Assembly: GCF_003591005.1 (NCBI RefSeq)
Contig: NZ_QYYD01000009.1
Span: forward strand, 1 to 64,000
Length of the DNA stretch: 64,000 bases
DNA from: Rhodopseudomonas palustris
GTDB taxonomy: Bacteria > Pseudomonadota > Alphaproteobacteria > Rhizobiales > Xanthobacteraceae
Direction of reading: 5' to 3'
In this document: positions 33,390-42,459 of the stretch, piece after piece
Layout of the letters: each line of letters starts with the position of its first letter
How positions within the stretch are numbered: position 1 is the first letter of the stretch
Program-made: the position numbers and the translations under genes
The notes under the pieces: model-generated
What the model saw: only the letters and a program-made list of their open reading frames with translations
Databases searched by the model: none
What the model was told of the DNA's origin: nothing

Positions 33390-34973
33390 TCAATGCCCGC
33401 CCCCCGCCGCCGCTGGGTTTCCCGGCTTGGCCACCAACACCACCAGCGTGCTCAGCCCGATATAAAAGAACGTCAGCAGGAAGAACGCGTCGCCGAAGCT
33501 CATCGTCACGGCCTGGCGGTGGACGATCTGGTTGAATTGCTTCAGCGCCATCATCGAGGCGTCGCCCATGCCCTGGAAGCGCTGGGTCAGCGTGTTAAGG
33601 AAGTCGACCGCCTGCGCGTTGCCCCAATTCACCTTGTCGTGCAGCCGCGAGATGTGGAAGTCGGTGCGGCCGTCGAGGATGGTGTTGATCAGGGCGAGGC
33701 CGAGCGCGCCGCCGAGGTTGCGGGTCAGGTTGAACAGGCCGGAGGCGTTCTTGACGCGGTCCGGCGGTAGCGTGCCGAGCGCGATGTTGTTGACCGGCAC
33801 CATCGCCATCATCATGCCGACGCCGCGGAAGATCTGCGGCCACAACAATTCGTAGAAATCGAAGTCGCGCGTGATCCATGTCATCTGCCAGGTGCCGCCG
33901 GCGAACAGCAGGAGGCCGACCGCGATCAGGATGCGCATGTCGATCAGCGTCATCAGCCGGCCGACCAGCGGCGCCGACAGGAACATCGCGATGCCGGAGA
34001 CGAACATCGTCTCGCCGATCATCAGCGCGCTGTAGCCGCGCACTTCGGCGAGGTAGCGCGGATAGATGTAGGTCAGGCCGTACAGGCCGATGCCGACGCA
34101 GAACGAGAACAGGCAGCCGAACGCGAAATTGCGGTTGGTGAAGGCGCGGATGTCGACGATCGGCTCGCGCGCGGTCAACACCCGCGCAAAAAACCCGACG
34201 CCGCAGACCACGCAGACGATGGCGAAGATGAAGATCGACTCGTCGCCGAACCAGTCGTTGCGCGGGCCCTCTTCCAGCACGTATTCGAGCGAGCCGAGGA
34301 AGCCGGCCATGAAGCCGAGCCCCCACCAGTCGAAATGATCGAGCAATTCGTAATGCGGCTCGTCGAAATCGACCAGCGCCAGCACGCCGAGCGTGATGCC
34401 GATGCCGGGTACGACGTTGATGAAGAACAGCCAGTGCCACGACATCAGATCGGTGATGTAGCCGCCGACCGTCGGACCAATGGTCGGCGCCAGCGTCGCG
34501 ACAAGGCCGATGATCGGCCCGACCAGGTTGAACTTAGAGCGCGGAAACACCGTGTAGGCCGAAGCGAACACGGTCGGGATCATGCCGGCGCCGAGGAAGC
34601 CCTGGATCGCGCGCCACACGATCATCTCGGCGATCGACGAGGTGAAGCCGCACATCAGGCTGGCGAAGGTGAAGCCGGCGGCGGAGATCGCGAACAGGTT
34701 GCGCGTGCCGAGGGCGCGCGACAGGAAGCCGGACAGCGGGATCGCGATCACTTCTGCGATCAGATACGAGGTCTGGACCCAGGAGACTTCGGACGACGAC
34801 GCCGACAGGCCGGCCTGGATTTCGGACAGCGATGCCGAGACGATCTGGATGTCCAGGATCGACATGAACATGCCGAACACCATGATCATGAAGGCGATCA
34901 GCCGGCTCGCCGGCACATGCTCCGACGGCGCCTGCGGCACAGCTCCGGCAGTTGCGGTGGTCGATGCCGACAT
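33390..34973 (-). CDS. emrB: EmrB/QacA-type multidrug efflux transporter (MFS, DHA2)
   Basis: Proton-driven drug exporter with 14 predicted membrane helices, 527 residues. DHA2 motifs include DIQIVSASLSEIQ in helix 1, WVQTSYLIAEVIAIPLSG, the motif C-like segment GPTVGGYI and WHWLFFINVVPG. The start MSASTTATAG has an AAGGA ribosome-binding site. It pairs with the HlyD-type adaptor upstream, the usual EmrAB arrangement, although a family C repeat separates the two. Substrates are unknown. Probable control is by the TetR regulator divergent from the adaptor gene. Confidence 0.95.
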   Translation of the reverse strand: MSASTTATAGAVPQAPSEHVPASRLIAFMIMVFGMFMSILDIQIVSASLSEIQAGLSASSSEVSWVQTSYLIAEVIAIPLSGFLSRALGTRNLFAISAAGFTFASLMCGFTSSIAEMIVWRAIQGFLGAGMIPTVFASAYTVFPRSKFNLVGPIIGLVATLAPTIGPTVGGYITDLMSWHWLFFINVVPGIGITLGVLALVDFDEPHYELLDHFDWWGLGFMAGFLGSLEYVLEEGPRNDWFGDESIFIFAIVCVVCGVGFFARVLTAREPIVDIRAFTNRNFAFGCLFSFCVGIGLYGLTYIYPRYLAEVRGYSALMIGETMFVSGIAMFLSAPLVGRLMTLIDMRILIAVGLLLFAGGTWQMTWITRDFDFYELLWPQIFRGVGMMMAMVPVNNIALGTLPPDRVKNASGLFNLTRNLGGALGLALINTILDGRTDFHISRLHDKVNWGNAQAVDFLNTLTQRFQGMGDASMMALKQFNQIVHRQAVTMSFGDAFFLLTFFYIGLSTLVVLVAKPGNPAAAGGGH

Positions 34974-35009
34974 CGGACGTCCTTAAAAAGCGACCTGGAA
35001 AGCCCTATC

Positions 35010-35091
35010 CGTCATTGCGAGCGAAGCGAAGCAATCCAGAGCCGCAGTGCAGAGACTGGATTGCTTCGTCGCTTCGCTCCTCGCAATGACG
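35010..35091. repeat. Family C inverted-repeat element, copy C4
   Basis: A complete double element lying between the emrA-like and emrB-like genes, in what should be one transcript. Confidence 0.92.
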
Positions 35092-35137
35092 CGTGGTGTA
35101 TGCTTCGTGCTAGTCGGTGGCTAATGCCAGCCGGCGC

Positions 35138-36379
35138 CTACTTCCCGGTCCGCGTATCGACCTTGACATACACCGACATGCCGGCGCGCAGCAGGCCTTC
35201 GCGGGCGACGTCGGCGGGGACGCGGATGCGGACCGGGACGCGCTGCACGATCTTGGTGAAGTTGCCGGTGGCGTTGTCGGGCGGCAGCAGCGTGAACACC
35301 TGCCCGGCGGCCGGCGCCAGGCTTTCCACCGTGCCCTCGATCTTGCGGCCGGAGTAAGCGTCGACCGAGACGTCGACGGTCTGGCCGGGCTTCAGCCGCG
35401 CAAGCTGGGTTTCCTTGAAGTTGGCGTCGACATAGACACCGTCGAGCGGGACGATGTTGGCGAGCCGCTGGCCGGCATTGATGTAGTCGCCGGTGTTGAC
35501 CATGCGGTTGGAGAACGTGCCGGTGACGGGGGCGCGCACATTGGTGAATTCGAGGTCGCGCTCGGCCTTGGCCAGCGCGCTCTGCAGCTCGGCGAGCTGG
35601 GCGCGGGCCTCGTTCTGCTGCGCCTTGGTGACTTCGACATTGTCGCGCGCGGCGTCGTAGGCCGCCTTGGCGGCGGCGACCGAGGCGACGCCCTGGTCGC
35701 GGCTGGCCTGCGAGGTCTCGAACACGGCGCGCGAGGCGAAGCCCTTGGTGCTCAGCGCCTGCTGCCGGTCGAAATCGAGCGTCGCGCGCTTGGCGGCGGC
35801 TTCGGCGGAGTTGCGTTGCGCTTCGGCCTGCTCGACGGCGCTTTGCTGCGCGATCACCTGGCGGCCGATGCGCTCGATGGTCGCCTGCTGGGTGGCGATC
35901 TTGGCGCGCGCGCTGTCGACCGCAATCTTGTAGTCGCCGTCGTCGATCTTGAACACGACGTCGCCGGCCTTCACCAGCGTGTTGTCGCCCGGCAGGATCG
36001 CGGCGATATGGCCGGCGACGCGGGCGCCGAGCGTGGTGTTATTGGCACGGACGTAAGCGTCGTCGGTCGACACCATGAAGCGGCCGACCAGCATGTATTG
36101 CGTGCCGAAGTAAGCGGCCGCGGCCAGCACCGCGAGCGCGACGCCGAGCAGCACCATCCGCTTGCGCTTCGGCTTCTTCACCGCCGCCGCCGGCGCGGCT
36201 GCGGCGATCGGCTCGTCGGCATCATCCTGCGGCAGCCCGGCGAGCTTCAACGAAGACTCTTCATGCGGCAGCTTGCGAGGCTCGAGAGCCGCCGCGTCGC
36301 GTTCGGACGGGGGAACGACTGCATCCGGTTGAGGCTCTGGCCTGATCACGCGGGCAGCAGCTTGGTCGCGACCGGACAT
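35138..36379 (-). CDS. emrA: EmrA-type membrane fusion protein (HlyD family)
   Basis: Periplasmic adaptor linking the inner-membrane pump to an outer-membrane channel. The 413-residue product has a charged cytoplasmic tail, one membrane helix (about 74-92, VLLGVALAVLAAAAYF), the biotinyl-lipoyl-like half MVSTDDAYVRANNTTLGARV, a long Ala/Gln-rich coiled-coil hairpin (about 150-270), and FTNVRAPVTGTFSNRMVNTG with the closing beta-barrel. The start MSGRDQAAA has a GGGAG ribosome-binding site. It is the first gene of the efflux operon and faces the TetR regulator across the operator. Confidence 0.95.
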   Translation of the reverse strand: MSGRDQAAARVIRPEPQPDAVVPPSERDAAALEPRKLPHEESSLKLAGLPQDDADEPIAAAAPAAAVKKPKRKRMVLLGVALAVLAAAAYFGTQYMLVGRFMVSTDDAYVRANNTTLGARVAGHIAAILPGDNTLVKAGDVVFKIDDGDYKIAVDSARAKIATQQATIERIGRQVIAQQSAVEQAEAQRNSAEAAAKRATLDFDRQQALSTKGFASRAVFETSQASRDQGVASVAAAKAAYDAARDNVEVTKAQQNEARAQLAELQSALAKAERDLEFTNVRAPVTGTFSNRMVNTGDYINAGQRLANIVPLDGVYVDANFKETQLARLKPGQTVDVSVDAYSGRKIEGTVESLAPAAGQVFTLLPPDNATGNFTKIVQRVPVRIRVPADVAREGLLRAGMSVYVKVDTRTGK

Positions 36380-36452
36380 GAATGCGTCTCCCTGACTGGC
36401 TCACACCTGAGCACCTGGCGGGATTTCGCCCCGACAGCTACTCTCATTTAAA

Positions 36453-36473
36453 TTGACCGAACGGTTCGGTCAA
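36453..36473. promoter_or_regulatory. Palindromic operator of the TetR regulator
   Basis: A perfect 21-base palindrome with 10-base arms TTGACCGAAC and GTTCGGTCAA around a central G. It sits between the divergent emrA-like and tetR-like genes, the normal place for a TetR-family operator. TTGACC also resembles a -35 box, so the bound repressor would block the promoter. Confidence 0.85.
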
Positions 36474-36563
36474 GGTAGCCTACTGTGCAAACCCTAGCAG
36501 CGCTGCCCAAGCTTTGTGCTCACAGGCCGTAGCGCTGATCACTTTTTCGGACAAGCTGAACCT

Positions 36564-37202
36564 ATGGTTGCGCCTGCCACCCTCCCCGGCTCCGACGACG
36601 ACAGCGCCAAGCGGCGCCAGATCGTCAAGGGCGCCCGTACCGTGTTTCTCGAGCACGGCTTCGACGGCGCCAGCATGGGCGAGATCGCGCGTGCAGCCGG
36701 CGTGTCGAAGGGCACCCTGTACGTCTATTTCGCCGACAAGACCTCGCTGTTTTGCGCGATCATGGAGCAGGAGAGCCTGGCGCAGGGCATGTCGGCGTTC
36801 GAGTTCGTGCCGACCCGCGACGTCGAGACCTCGCTGAAAGTATTCGGTGCCGCCTACATCAAGCTGCTCTGCGACCCGCGCGGCGCCTCGGCGATCCGCA
36901 CCGTGATGGCGATCGCCGAACGGATGCCGGAGGTCGGCCAGCGTTACTACGAGCGGGTGATCGCCAATTCGCTCGGCAAGTTCACGCGCTATCTCGAACA
37001 GCAGGTGCAGGCCGGCACGCTGCAGATCGACGACTGCCATCTCGCCGCGGCGCAATTCACCAAGCTGTGCCAGGCGACGCTGTTTCTGCCCTTCATCTTC
37101 CAGATGAGCGACGCCCCCTCCCCCGAACGCATCGCCGAAGTAGTCGACAGCGCGACCCGGATGTTTTTGGCGACCTATCGGGCGAAGCCGGGCGTCAACT
37201 GA
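36564..37202 (+). CDS. TetR-family transcriptional regulator
   Basis: Product of 212 residues. The N-terminal helix-turn-helix (about 38-57: [19 protein letters not shown]) is a clear TetR DNA-binding domain; the rest is a helical ligand-binding and dimer domain of the AcrR/TetR_C type. The start is [10 protein letters not shown]; the ribosome-binding site is weak and 16 further codons are open upstream. It is divergent from the EmrAB-type operon with a perfect palindrome between them, so it most likely represses its own gene and the pump until an inducer binds. Confidence 0.93.
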   Translation: MVAPATLPGSDDDSAKRRQIVKGARTVFLEHGFDGASMGEIARAAGVSKGTLYVYFADKTSLFCAIMEQESLAQGMSAFEFVPTRDVETSLKVFGAAYIKLLCDPRGASAIRTVMAIAERMPEVGQRYYERVIANSLGKFTRYLEQQVQAGTLQIDDCHLAAAQFTKLCQATLFLPFIFQMSDAPSPERIAEVVDSATRMFLATYRAKPGVN

Positions 37203-37235
37203 TTACGTAAGATCTCAGGTACAATCCTAACCACA

Positions 37236-37399
37236 CGTCATGCCCGGCACTCGGGTCCGGCTTCGCCGGCCCGAGCACAGGCTCTTGTGCCGGGCATCCA
37301 CGCCTTGCGGCCGGAGATGCAGGAAAGGCGTGGATGCCCGGGCCTTCGCCGCGCCGAAGCGGCTTCGGCCGCGCAGGCGGGACAAGCCCGGCCATGACG
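37236..37399. repeat. Long family B element, copy B8 (with inner duplications)
   Basis: Begins CGTCATGCCCGGC and ends GGCCATGACGG as other B copies do, but each half is lengthened: CTCGGGTCCGGCTTCGCCGG sits inside the left half and a matching Gly/Arg-codon-like GC block inside the right half. It fills the tetR-extensin gap. Confidence 0.85.
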
Positions 37400-37470
37400 G
37401 AGTTAGTGAGCGATTGAACCGAGCTCAAGCGCGGTTGAAATCTCGGCTAGAGTTCGGCTCAGCCCTCAGG

Positions 37471-38661
37471 CTAATCGTCTTCCGCCTCGTCGCGACTGAC
37501 GACCTTGCGGGCCGAGGGGCGGCCGATCGAGCCGGTCGGGCCGTTGAAGCCGCCCGACGCGTAGCCGTTACGCTGCTGCAGCCGCGCCGCGACGACTTCG
37601 CCCGGGATAGCGGCCGGCTTGCAGATGCTGCGCGCGCTCTTGCGGCGCATCAGGTCGACGTGGATGTGGTCGTAGTGATAAATGTTCGATCCCGGCGCCA
37701 GCACCGTGGTGAACATGCCGCAGGCCGAGTTCTGCACGTCGTGCAGGAACGCCTGCTCCTCCGGCAGCCCCTTCCAACCGCCCTTGACGGTGATGCGCCG
37801 GCCGTCCGCGAGCACGAAGGCGGCGATGTCCAGCGCATTGCCGAACGCATGCTCCGAAATATGCGCATTCGGATTGCCGTTCATGCCGCGGCAGGAATAT
37901 GCCGAGATCTGCTTGATCTCGACCACGCGGACGCCGAACCAGCGCATCGCCGAGGGCTGCACCGATTCCGCCAGCCAGCGATCGAGCGCCGACACGATCG
38001 GACACGCCAGCGTCGCGGCCGGCTTGACGGCGACCGGGCCGACCGAGCCGGTGACGTTGCCCTGCGACGGGCCAAGCCGCGGCAGCGGCTGCTGCTCTTC
38101 GGGATAGCGCGGCTGGACGTTCGGAGCGCGCGAATAGCCAGTGACGCTCTCGGCCGGCGGACGCTCCGCGGCCTCCGGCGGCAACTCGATGTCCTCCGTG
38201 GCCGGCACGGTGCCGGGCGCGTTCAGCGACACCGGTCCGCCGCGGCCATTGTCATAGGCGGCATTCGCGCCATAGCCGGTCGGCGCGGCGCCGTAGGACG
38301 GCTGTTGCGGCGGATAGCTGCGCGGCTGCGCGTAAGTCTGCTGCGCGCCCGGCCAACGCGGCTGGCTTGCGCCGCCGATCGCGGCCGGCGGCCGGAGGTC
38401 GTTGGCAAAGCCGAGCGCGCTGCTCTCTCCGAGCGCCGCGACCTTGAGGGGAAATTCGGCGCCACACACGCCCGGTCCTGAGATCGGATCGATCCGGACC
38501 AGTTCGGGCGTCTCCTTGACGGCGCCCGATTTGAGACATGCGACTTCGGCCTCGGTGCGCCACGGTTCGCGTTCGGCGGTCTGAAACAGACCGCGCCCGC
38601 AGCCAGCAAGCGAGACGAGGACGAAGGAGCCGACGAGATACAAACGAACTCCGCGCGTCAT
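37471..38661 (-). CDS. Extensin-like lipoprotein (peptidase M15-like fold)
   Basis: Product of 396 residues with a signal peptide and lipobox LAGC (first helix VRLYLVGSFVLVSLAGC). The middle is a long low-complexity Pro/Gln/Gly/Tyr region (about 90-215). The C-terminal half is the bacterial extensin-like domain, with AHISEHAFGNALDIAAF and HYDHIHVDLM, histidine/aspartate motifs shared with zinc D,D-peptidases of the VanY/M15 type. A role in peptidoglycan trimming is likely but unproven. The start is ATG 38661; a TTG six codons upstream is possible. Confidence 0.88.
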   Translation of the reverse strand: MTRGVRLYLVGSFVLVSLAGCGRGLFQTAEREPWRTEAEVACLKSGAVKETPELVRIDPISGPGVCGAEFPLKVAALGESSALGFANDLRPPAAIGGASQPRWPGAQQTYAQPRSYPPQQPSYGAAPTGYGANAAYDNGRGGPVSLNAPGTVPATEDIELPPEAAERPPAESVTGYSRAPNVQPRYPEEQQPLPRLGPSQGNVTGSVGPVAVKPAATLACPIVSALDRWLAESVQPSAMRWFGVRVVEIKQISAYSCRGMNGNPNAHISEHAFGNALDIAAFVLADGRRITVKGGWKGLPEEQAFLHDVQNSACGMFTTVLAPGSNIYHYDHIHVDLMRRKSARSICKPAAIPGEVVAARLQQRNGYASGGFNGPTGSIGRPSARKVVSRDEAEDD

Positions 38662-38779
38662 GCGCGCACATTCGCTCAATCTGATTAATGAGAATTGAAT
38701 GGTATCGCGTTAGTCGGTGTTAACTATAAGTCGGTGCGGCGGAACTTGTTAGTTGGCCGACGTTCGCGCTCAATTTCGG

Positions 38780-38870
38780 CGTCATGGCCGGGCTTGTCCC
38801 GGCCATCCACGCCTGTGTCTAAAACTTCGGCCCGAAGGCGTGGATGCCCGGGACAAGCCCGGGCATGACG
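38780..38870. repeat. Family B inverted-repeat element, copy B9
   Basis: CGTCATGGCCGGGCTTG...CCACGCC, spacer, GGCGTGGATGCCCGGG...GGGCATGACG. The two halves differ by compensating changes (GGCCGGG in one, GCCCGGG in the other), which keeps each hairpin paired. Confidence 0.9.
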
Positions 38871-38903
38871 AGTGCTGTGTGTATTGCTCGAACGCTAGGT
38901 GTC

Positions 38904-40874
38904 CTACGCCGACCGCACCTCGCGCAGGAACGCCTGCACCTGAGCCTTCAGCGCCTCGCCGGTGTGCGACAGCTCGGTCGCGGCGTCGACCACCTGGCTG
39001 GCGGCGACACCGGTCTCGCGCGCGGCGTCGCTGACGTGCACGATGTTGCTGGACACCTCGCCGGTCGACCGCGCCGCCTCGGCGACGTTGTGGGCGATCT
39101 CGCGCGTCGCGGTGCCCTGCTCGCGCACCGCGCTGGCAATCGCCGTGGCGATTTCATTGACGCGGCCGATGATCATGGTGATGCCTTCGATCGCCGTCAC
39201 CGAGCTCTGCGTCGCCAGCTGGATCGCGCCGACCTGCGAGGAGATTTCCTCGGTCGCCTTCGAGGTCTGCTCGGCCAGCGCCTTGACCTCGGCCGCCACC
39301 ACCGCGAAGCCGCGGCCAGCCTCGCCGGCGCGCGCCGCCTCGATCGTGGCGTTGAGCGCCAGCAGATTGGTCTGTGACGCGATATCGCTGATCAGCGTCA
39401 CCACTTCGCCGATCTTCTGCGCGGCGTCCGCCAGCCCCTTGACCTCGTCGTTGGTGCGGCTGGCCTGCCCGGCCGCTTGCCCGGCGACCTGCGCGGACTG
39501 ATCGACATGCTTTCCGATTTCGGCGATCGAGGCATCGAGCTCTTCGACCGCGGCCGCGACCGCCTGCGCGTTCGACGTCGCTTCGGCCGAGGCCGTGGTG
39601 GCGGCGCTGATGCGCCGCTCGGATTCGGTCGCGGTGCCGGCCATCGAATCCGCGGTCCCGCGCAGTTCGGTGGCAGCCGAGCCGACCAGATCGACCACGC
39701 TGCCGACGCTCGACTCGAACCGGGCCGCCAGTTCGAGCATGGTGGCGCGGCGCTCGTTCTCGTGGGCGACGCGCTGCTCGTCCTGCGCGGCGCGCAGCCG
39801 CTCGGTCTCGATCAGGCTCTCCTTGAACAGTTCGACGGTACGCGCCATCGAGCCGACTTCGTCGCGCCGATCGCAGCCCGGCACCTCGATGGCATGGCGG
39901 CCCTGGCTGATCTCGCGCATCGCGCCGTCCAGCGCCACGATCGGCCTGGCCATGCCGCGGCCGAGCCAGACCGCGACCGCCGCGGCGGCCAGCGCCGCCG
40001 CCAGCGTCGCCAGTGCCAGCCACTGCATCGCACTGGTGGTCAGTGCCTGGTAGGCACTGGCATCGCGGACGATCTGCAGCACGGCCACCGGGGCACCGGA
40101 GAAGTTCTTGATCTGGCCGAAGCTGATGCCGGCGGCCTTGCCGTCGAGTTCGCCTCGGCTGATCACCAGCTCGCCGCCCATCGCACGGCGCACGGCCGCG
40201 TCATCCGGCTTCAACCCGGGGATCGACGACGCGATGATCTTGGCGCCTTCAGCGGAGGGCTGCAGGATCGCGACGTCGACGCCGAACCGCGATTTCATCC
40301 GCGTCACGAACGACTCGCCGAACGGCGCGCCGACATCCATCGATCCGATCAGACCCTTGTCGTCGATAATCGGCGCAGTCCCGAACACGGTGAGATTGTC
40401 GCGACCCGGCTCGATGCCGCCATGGGACTTGGACAGCGACAGCGTGTCGGTCACCATCCTGCGGCGGCCCGAGACGTCGTCGCCGAACGTGTCCGGCTTG
40501 TGAATGCGCAGGAAGGTGGTGGACGGCGGAACCTGGATCGTGATCAGGTCGAGTCCGCGCGCAGCAGTCTTGCCGTGCGCTTCCTTGAGCAGCGTCAGCG
40601 CGGCGTCGCGATTGCCGGCGCGGATCGCGTCCTTCACCGGACGCACCGCCGCCAAGGCTTCGCTGACGGTCAGCACGGTGCGAGACTCCGCCTCGATCGC
40701 GCCGGTCAGGTTGGCGTAGTCGGAGCGCAGCTCGCGTTGCAGCGCGACCTCGATGGTCGCCTGCTGGCGCCAGAAGCTGAAGCCCGCCAACATGGCGCAG
40801 GATCCAATCGCCACCAGCATGATCGCCACGATCATGCGCGCCGAAATCGATTTCAGCATCCGTCCAGTCCCCAT
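38904..40874 (-). CDS. Methyl-accepting chemotaxis protein
   Basis: Transmembrane chemoreceptor of 656 residues. An N-terminal helix (about 14-35), a periplasmic cache-like sensor domain of some 250 residues ([39 protein letters not shown]), a second helix (about 285-310), a HAMP domain ([20 protein letters not shown]) and a C-terminal signalling domain follow. The hairpin tip [20 protein letters not shown] is the universally conserved CheA/CheW contact. The start is ATG 40874 (MGTGRMLKS); ATGs at 40859 and 40886 are alternatives. No che genes are nearby. The ligand is unknown. Confidence 0.95.
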   Translation of the reverse strand: MGTGRMLKSISARMIVAIMLVAIGSCAMLAGFSFWRQQATIEVALQRELRSDYANLTGAIEAESRTVLTVSEALAAVRPVKDAIRAGNRDAALTLLKEAHGKTAARGLDLITIQVPPSTTFLRIHKPDTFGDDVSGRRRMVTDTLSLSKSHGGIEPGRDNLTVFGTAPIIDDKGLIGSMDVGAPFGESFVTRMKSRFGVDVAILQPSAEGAKIIASSIPGLKPDDAAVRRAMGGELVISRGELDGKAAGISFGQIKNFSGAPVAVLQIVRDASAYQALTTSAMQWLALATLAAALAAAAVAVWLGRGMARPIVALDGAMREISQGRHAIEVPGCDRRDEVGSMARTVELFKESLIETERLRAAQDEQRVAHENERRATMLELAARFESSVGSVVDLVGSAATELRGTADSMAGTATESERRISAATTASAEATSNAQAVAAAVEELDASIAEIGKHVDQSAQVAGQAAGQASRTNDEVKGLADAAQKIGEVVTLISDIASQTNLLALNATIEAARAGEAGRGFAVVAAEVKALAEQTSKATEEISSQVGAIQLATQSSVTAIEGITMIIGRVNEIATAIASAVREQGTATREIAHNVAEAARSTGEVSSNIVHVSDAARETGVAASQVVDAATELSHTGEALKAQVQAFLREVRSA

Positions 40875-41064
40875 GTTTCCACGCATCGATCGATGCGCGC
40901 CAGCATTCGCCCACTCGCGGTAAACGTGTATTGGCAGAGGGAACAACAGAGTCTTAACGGAGGGAACCGGCGCTAGTCATGCAACCCCGCCGCGGTAAGG
41001 TTGATCAGTTAGGTTAAGGCGGCAATTGCGTTGACGGGGGCGGACGGGGTGATCATCTGTCCGC

Positions 41065-41301
41065 ATGATAAAGGACGACGACTACGTACTCGACTCCTCC
41101 GGCAACAGGGTGCTGATCGGCCTCACTGCAGACGAGACCGCCGAGTTCTTCCGGCTGGACGAGATCATCAGCAAGAGCGGGCCGCCACCCTCGAACGCGG
41201 AGGAATGGTACAGGCCCGAGGACCGCCGCTGGCTCGAGCTCTACGAAAAACACGAATCCGCCCGCCGGCCGTTCCTCAAGAGCAGCAAGACGATGCATTG
41301 A
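41065..41301 (+). CDS. Small hypothetical protein
   Basis: Product of 78 residues, polar and acidic at the N-terminus (MIKDDDYVLDSSG) and basic at the C-terminus, with a RVLIGLTADETAEFFRLDE core. No membrane helix or known domain is recognised. Codon use is like the neighbours (G/C in third positions), and the frame is compact between intergenic sequence and the HAD gene, which is why I keep it. The ribosome-binding site is weak (GGGG well upstream). Confidence 0.65.
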   Translation: MIKDDDYVLDSSGNRVLIGLTADETAEFFRLDEIISKSGPPPSNAEEWYRPEDRRWLELYEKHESARRPFLKSSKTMH

Positions 41302-41394
41302 GGACACCCGGCTCCGAGCTCCACGCTCCGGGCTGGTCCTCGCCGCCGACCCATGCTAGCGGTCCGCCAAACAACAGCGGGGAGACGGAACGCG

Positions 41395-42027
41395 ATGGTC
41401 GAGGCGGTGATCTGGGATTTCGGCGGGGTGCTGACGACCTCGCCGTTCGAGGCGTTCGCGCGGTTTGAAATCGCGCGCGGGCTGCCGGCGGACATCATCC
41501 GCAACACCAACGCGGCCAATCATTTCGAGAACGCCTGGGCCAAGTTCGAACGCGCCGAGATCGATCTCGACACCTTCGACGAGCTGTTCGCCGCGGAGTC
41601 GCGTGCGTTCGGCGCCGAAGTCCGCGGCCGGGAGGTGCTGCCGCTGTTGTCCGGCGAGCTGCGGCCCGAGATGGTCGAGGCGCTGCGCCGCATCAAACAG
41701 AACCACAAGACCGGCTGCATCACCAACAACCTGCCCGCCAACGCGATCGGCTCGGCCTCCGGCCGCACGCTATACGTCGCCGAGGTGATGGCGCTGTTCG
41801 ATCACGTCATCGAGTCCGCCAAGATCGGGCTGCGCAAGCCCGATCCGAAGATCTACCGGATGATGACCGACACGCTCGGCGTCGATCCGAAGCACTGCGT
41901 CTATCTCGACGACCTCGGCGTCAACCTGAAGCCGGCGCGCGACATGGGCATGACCACCATCAAGGTGGTCACCGCCGAGCAGGCCCTGACCGACCTCGAA
42001 GCCGCGACCGGGCTGAAGCTGCGTTAG
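41395..42027 (+). CDS. HAD-superfamily hydrolase (IA-type, DFGGV subgroup)
   Basis: Cytoplasmic HAD-fold enzyme of 210 residues. Motif I is IWDFGGVLT with nucleophile Asp8; motif II lies in GCITNNLP, motif III in SAKIGLRKPDPKIY (Lys), and motif IV in CVYLDDLGVNLKPAR. The residue two after the nucleophile is Gly, not the usual Asp, as in the DFGGV subgroup related to the ACAD10 and epoxide hydrolase N-terminal domains. Substrate unknown. The start MVEAVIWDF has a GGGAG ribosome-binding site. Confidence 0.92.
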   Translation: MVEAVIWDFGGVLTTSPFEAFARFEIARGLPADIIRNTNAANHFENAWAKFERAEIDLDTFDELFAAESRAFGAEVRGREVLPLLSGELRPEMVEALRRIKQNHKTGCITNNLPANAIGSASGRTLYVAEVMALFDHVIESAKIGLRKPDPKIYRMMTDTLGVDPKHCVYLDDLGVNLKPARDMGMTTIKVVTAEQALTDLEAATGLKLR

Positions 42028-42051
42028 AGCGAGCGCTGTGCTGAACTCAGG

Positions 42052-42255
42052 TCAGCCCTTCTTGGCCAACTTCTTCTCGACTGTCTTGCGGACGTTGCCG
42101 ACCTTCTTGACGGCCTTTTTCACCGCGGGCGCCGAGCGGCCGGTCTTCTTGGCCTCATAGGCGACTTCGTAGTCCTGCCCGCCGGCGACGCGGGCCCGAT
42201 CCTGCTTGCGCCCGCGTGCAGTGGTGGTTTTCTTGGTGGTCTTCTTCGCAGCCAT
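42052..42255 (-). CDS. DUF3606 small basic protein
   Basis: Product of 67 residues, very rich in Lys and Ala, with an N-terminal AAKKTTKKTTT tail and a DUF3606-like core QDRARVAGGQDYEVAYEAKK. The function of the family is unknown; a DNA- or RNA-binding role would suit its charge, but that is inference. A strong AGGAGG ribosome-binding site seven bases before the ATG fixes the start. It converges with the HAD gene. Confidence 0.88.
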   Translation of the reverse strand: MAAKKTTKKTTTARGRKQDRARVAGGQDYEVAYEAKKTGRSAPAVKKAVKKVGNVRKTVEKKLAKKG

Positions 42256-42360
42256 GCTGACCTCCTGATGTTGCAGATTGAGCAACGCTTTGAGGAATCG
42301 CAGGTTCCGTAAGTGTGCTGGGAGTTCGAGCGCAAGCGGGCCGAGCACAGCGCTTCCATC

Positions 42361-42440
42361 CGTCATTGCGAGGAGCGAAGCGACGAAGCAATCCAGCTTC
42401 GTGCTCGGCGCTGGATTGCTTCGCTTCGCTCGCAATGACG
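42361..42440. repeat. Family C inverted-repeat element, copy C5
   Basis: CGTCATTGCGAGGAGCG...GCAATCCAG and its inverted half ending CGCAATGACG, between the tryptophanase-family gene and the DUF3606 gene. Confidence 0.92.
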
Positions 42441-42459
42441 CATGGGGATGCGATGACCT

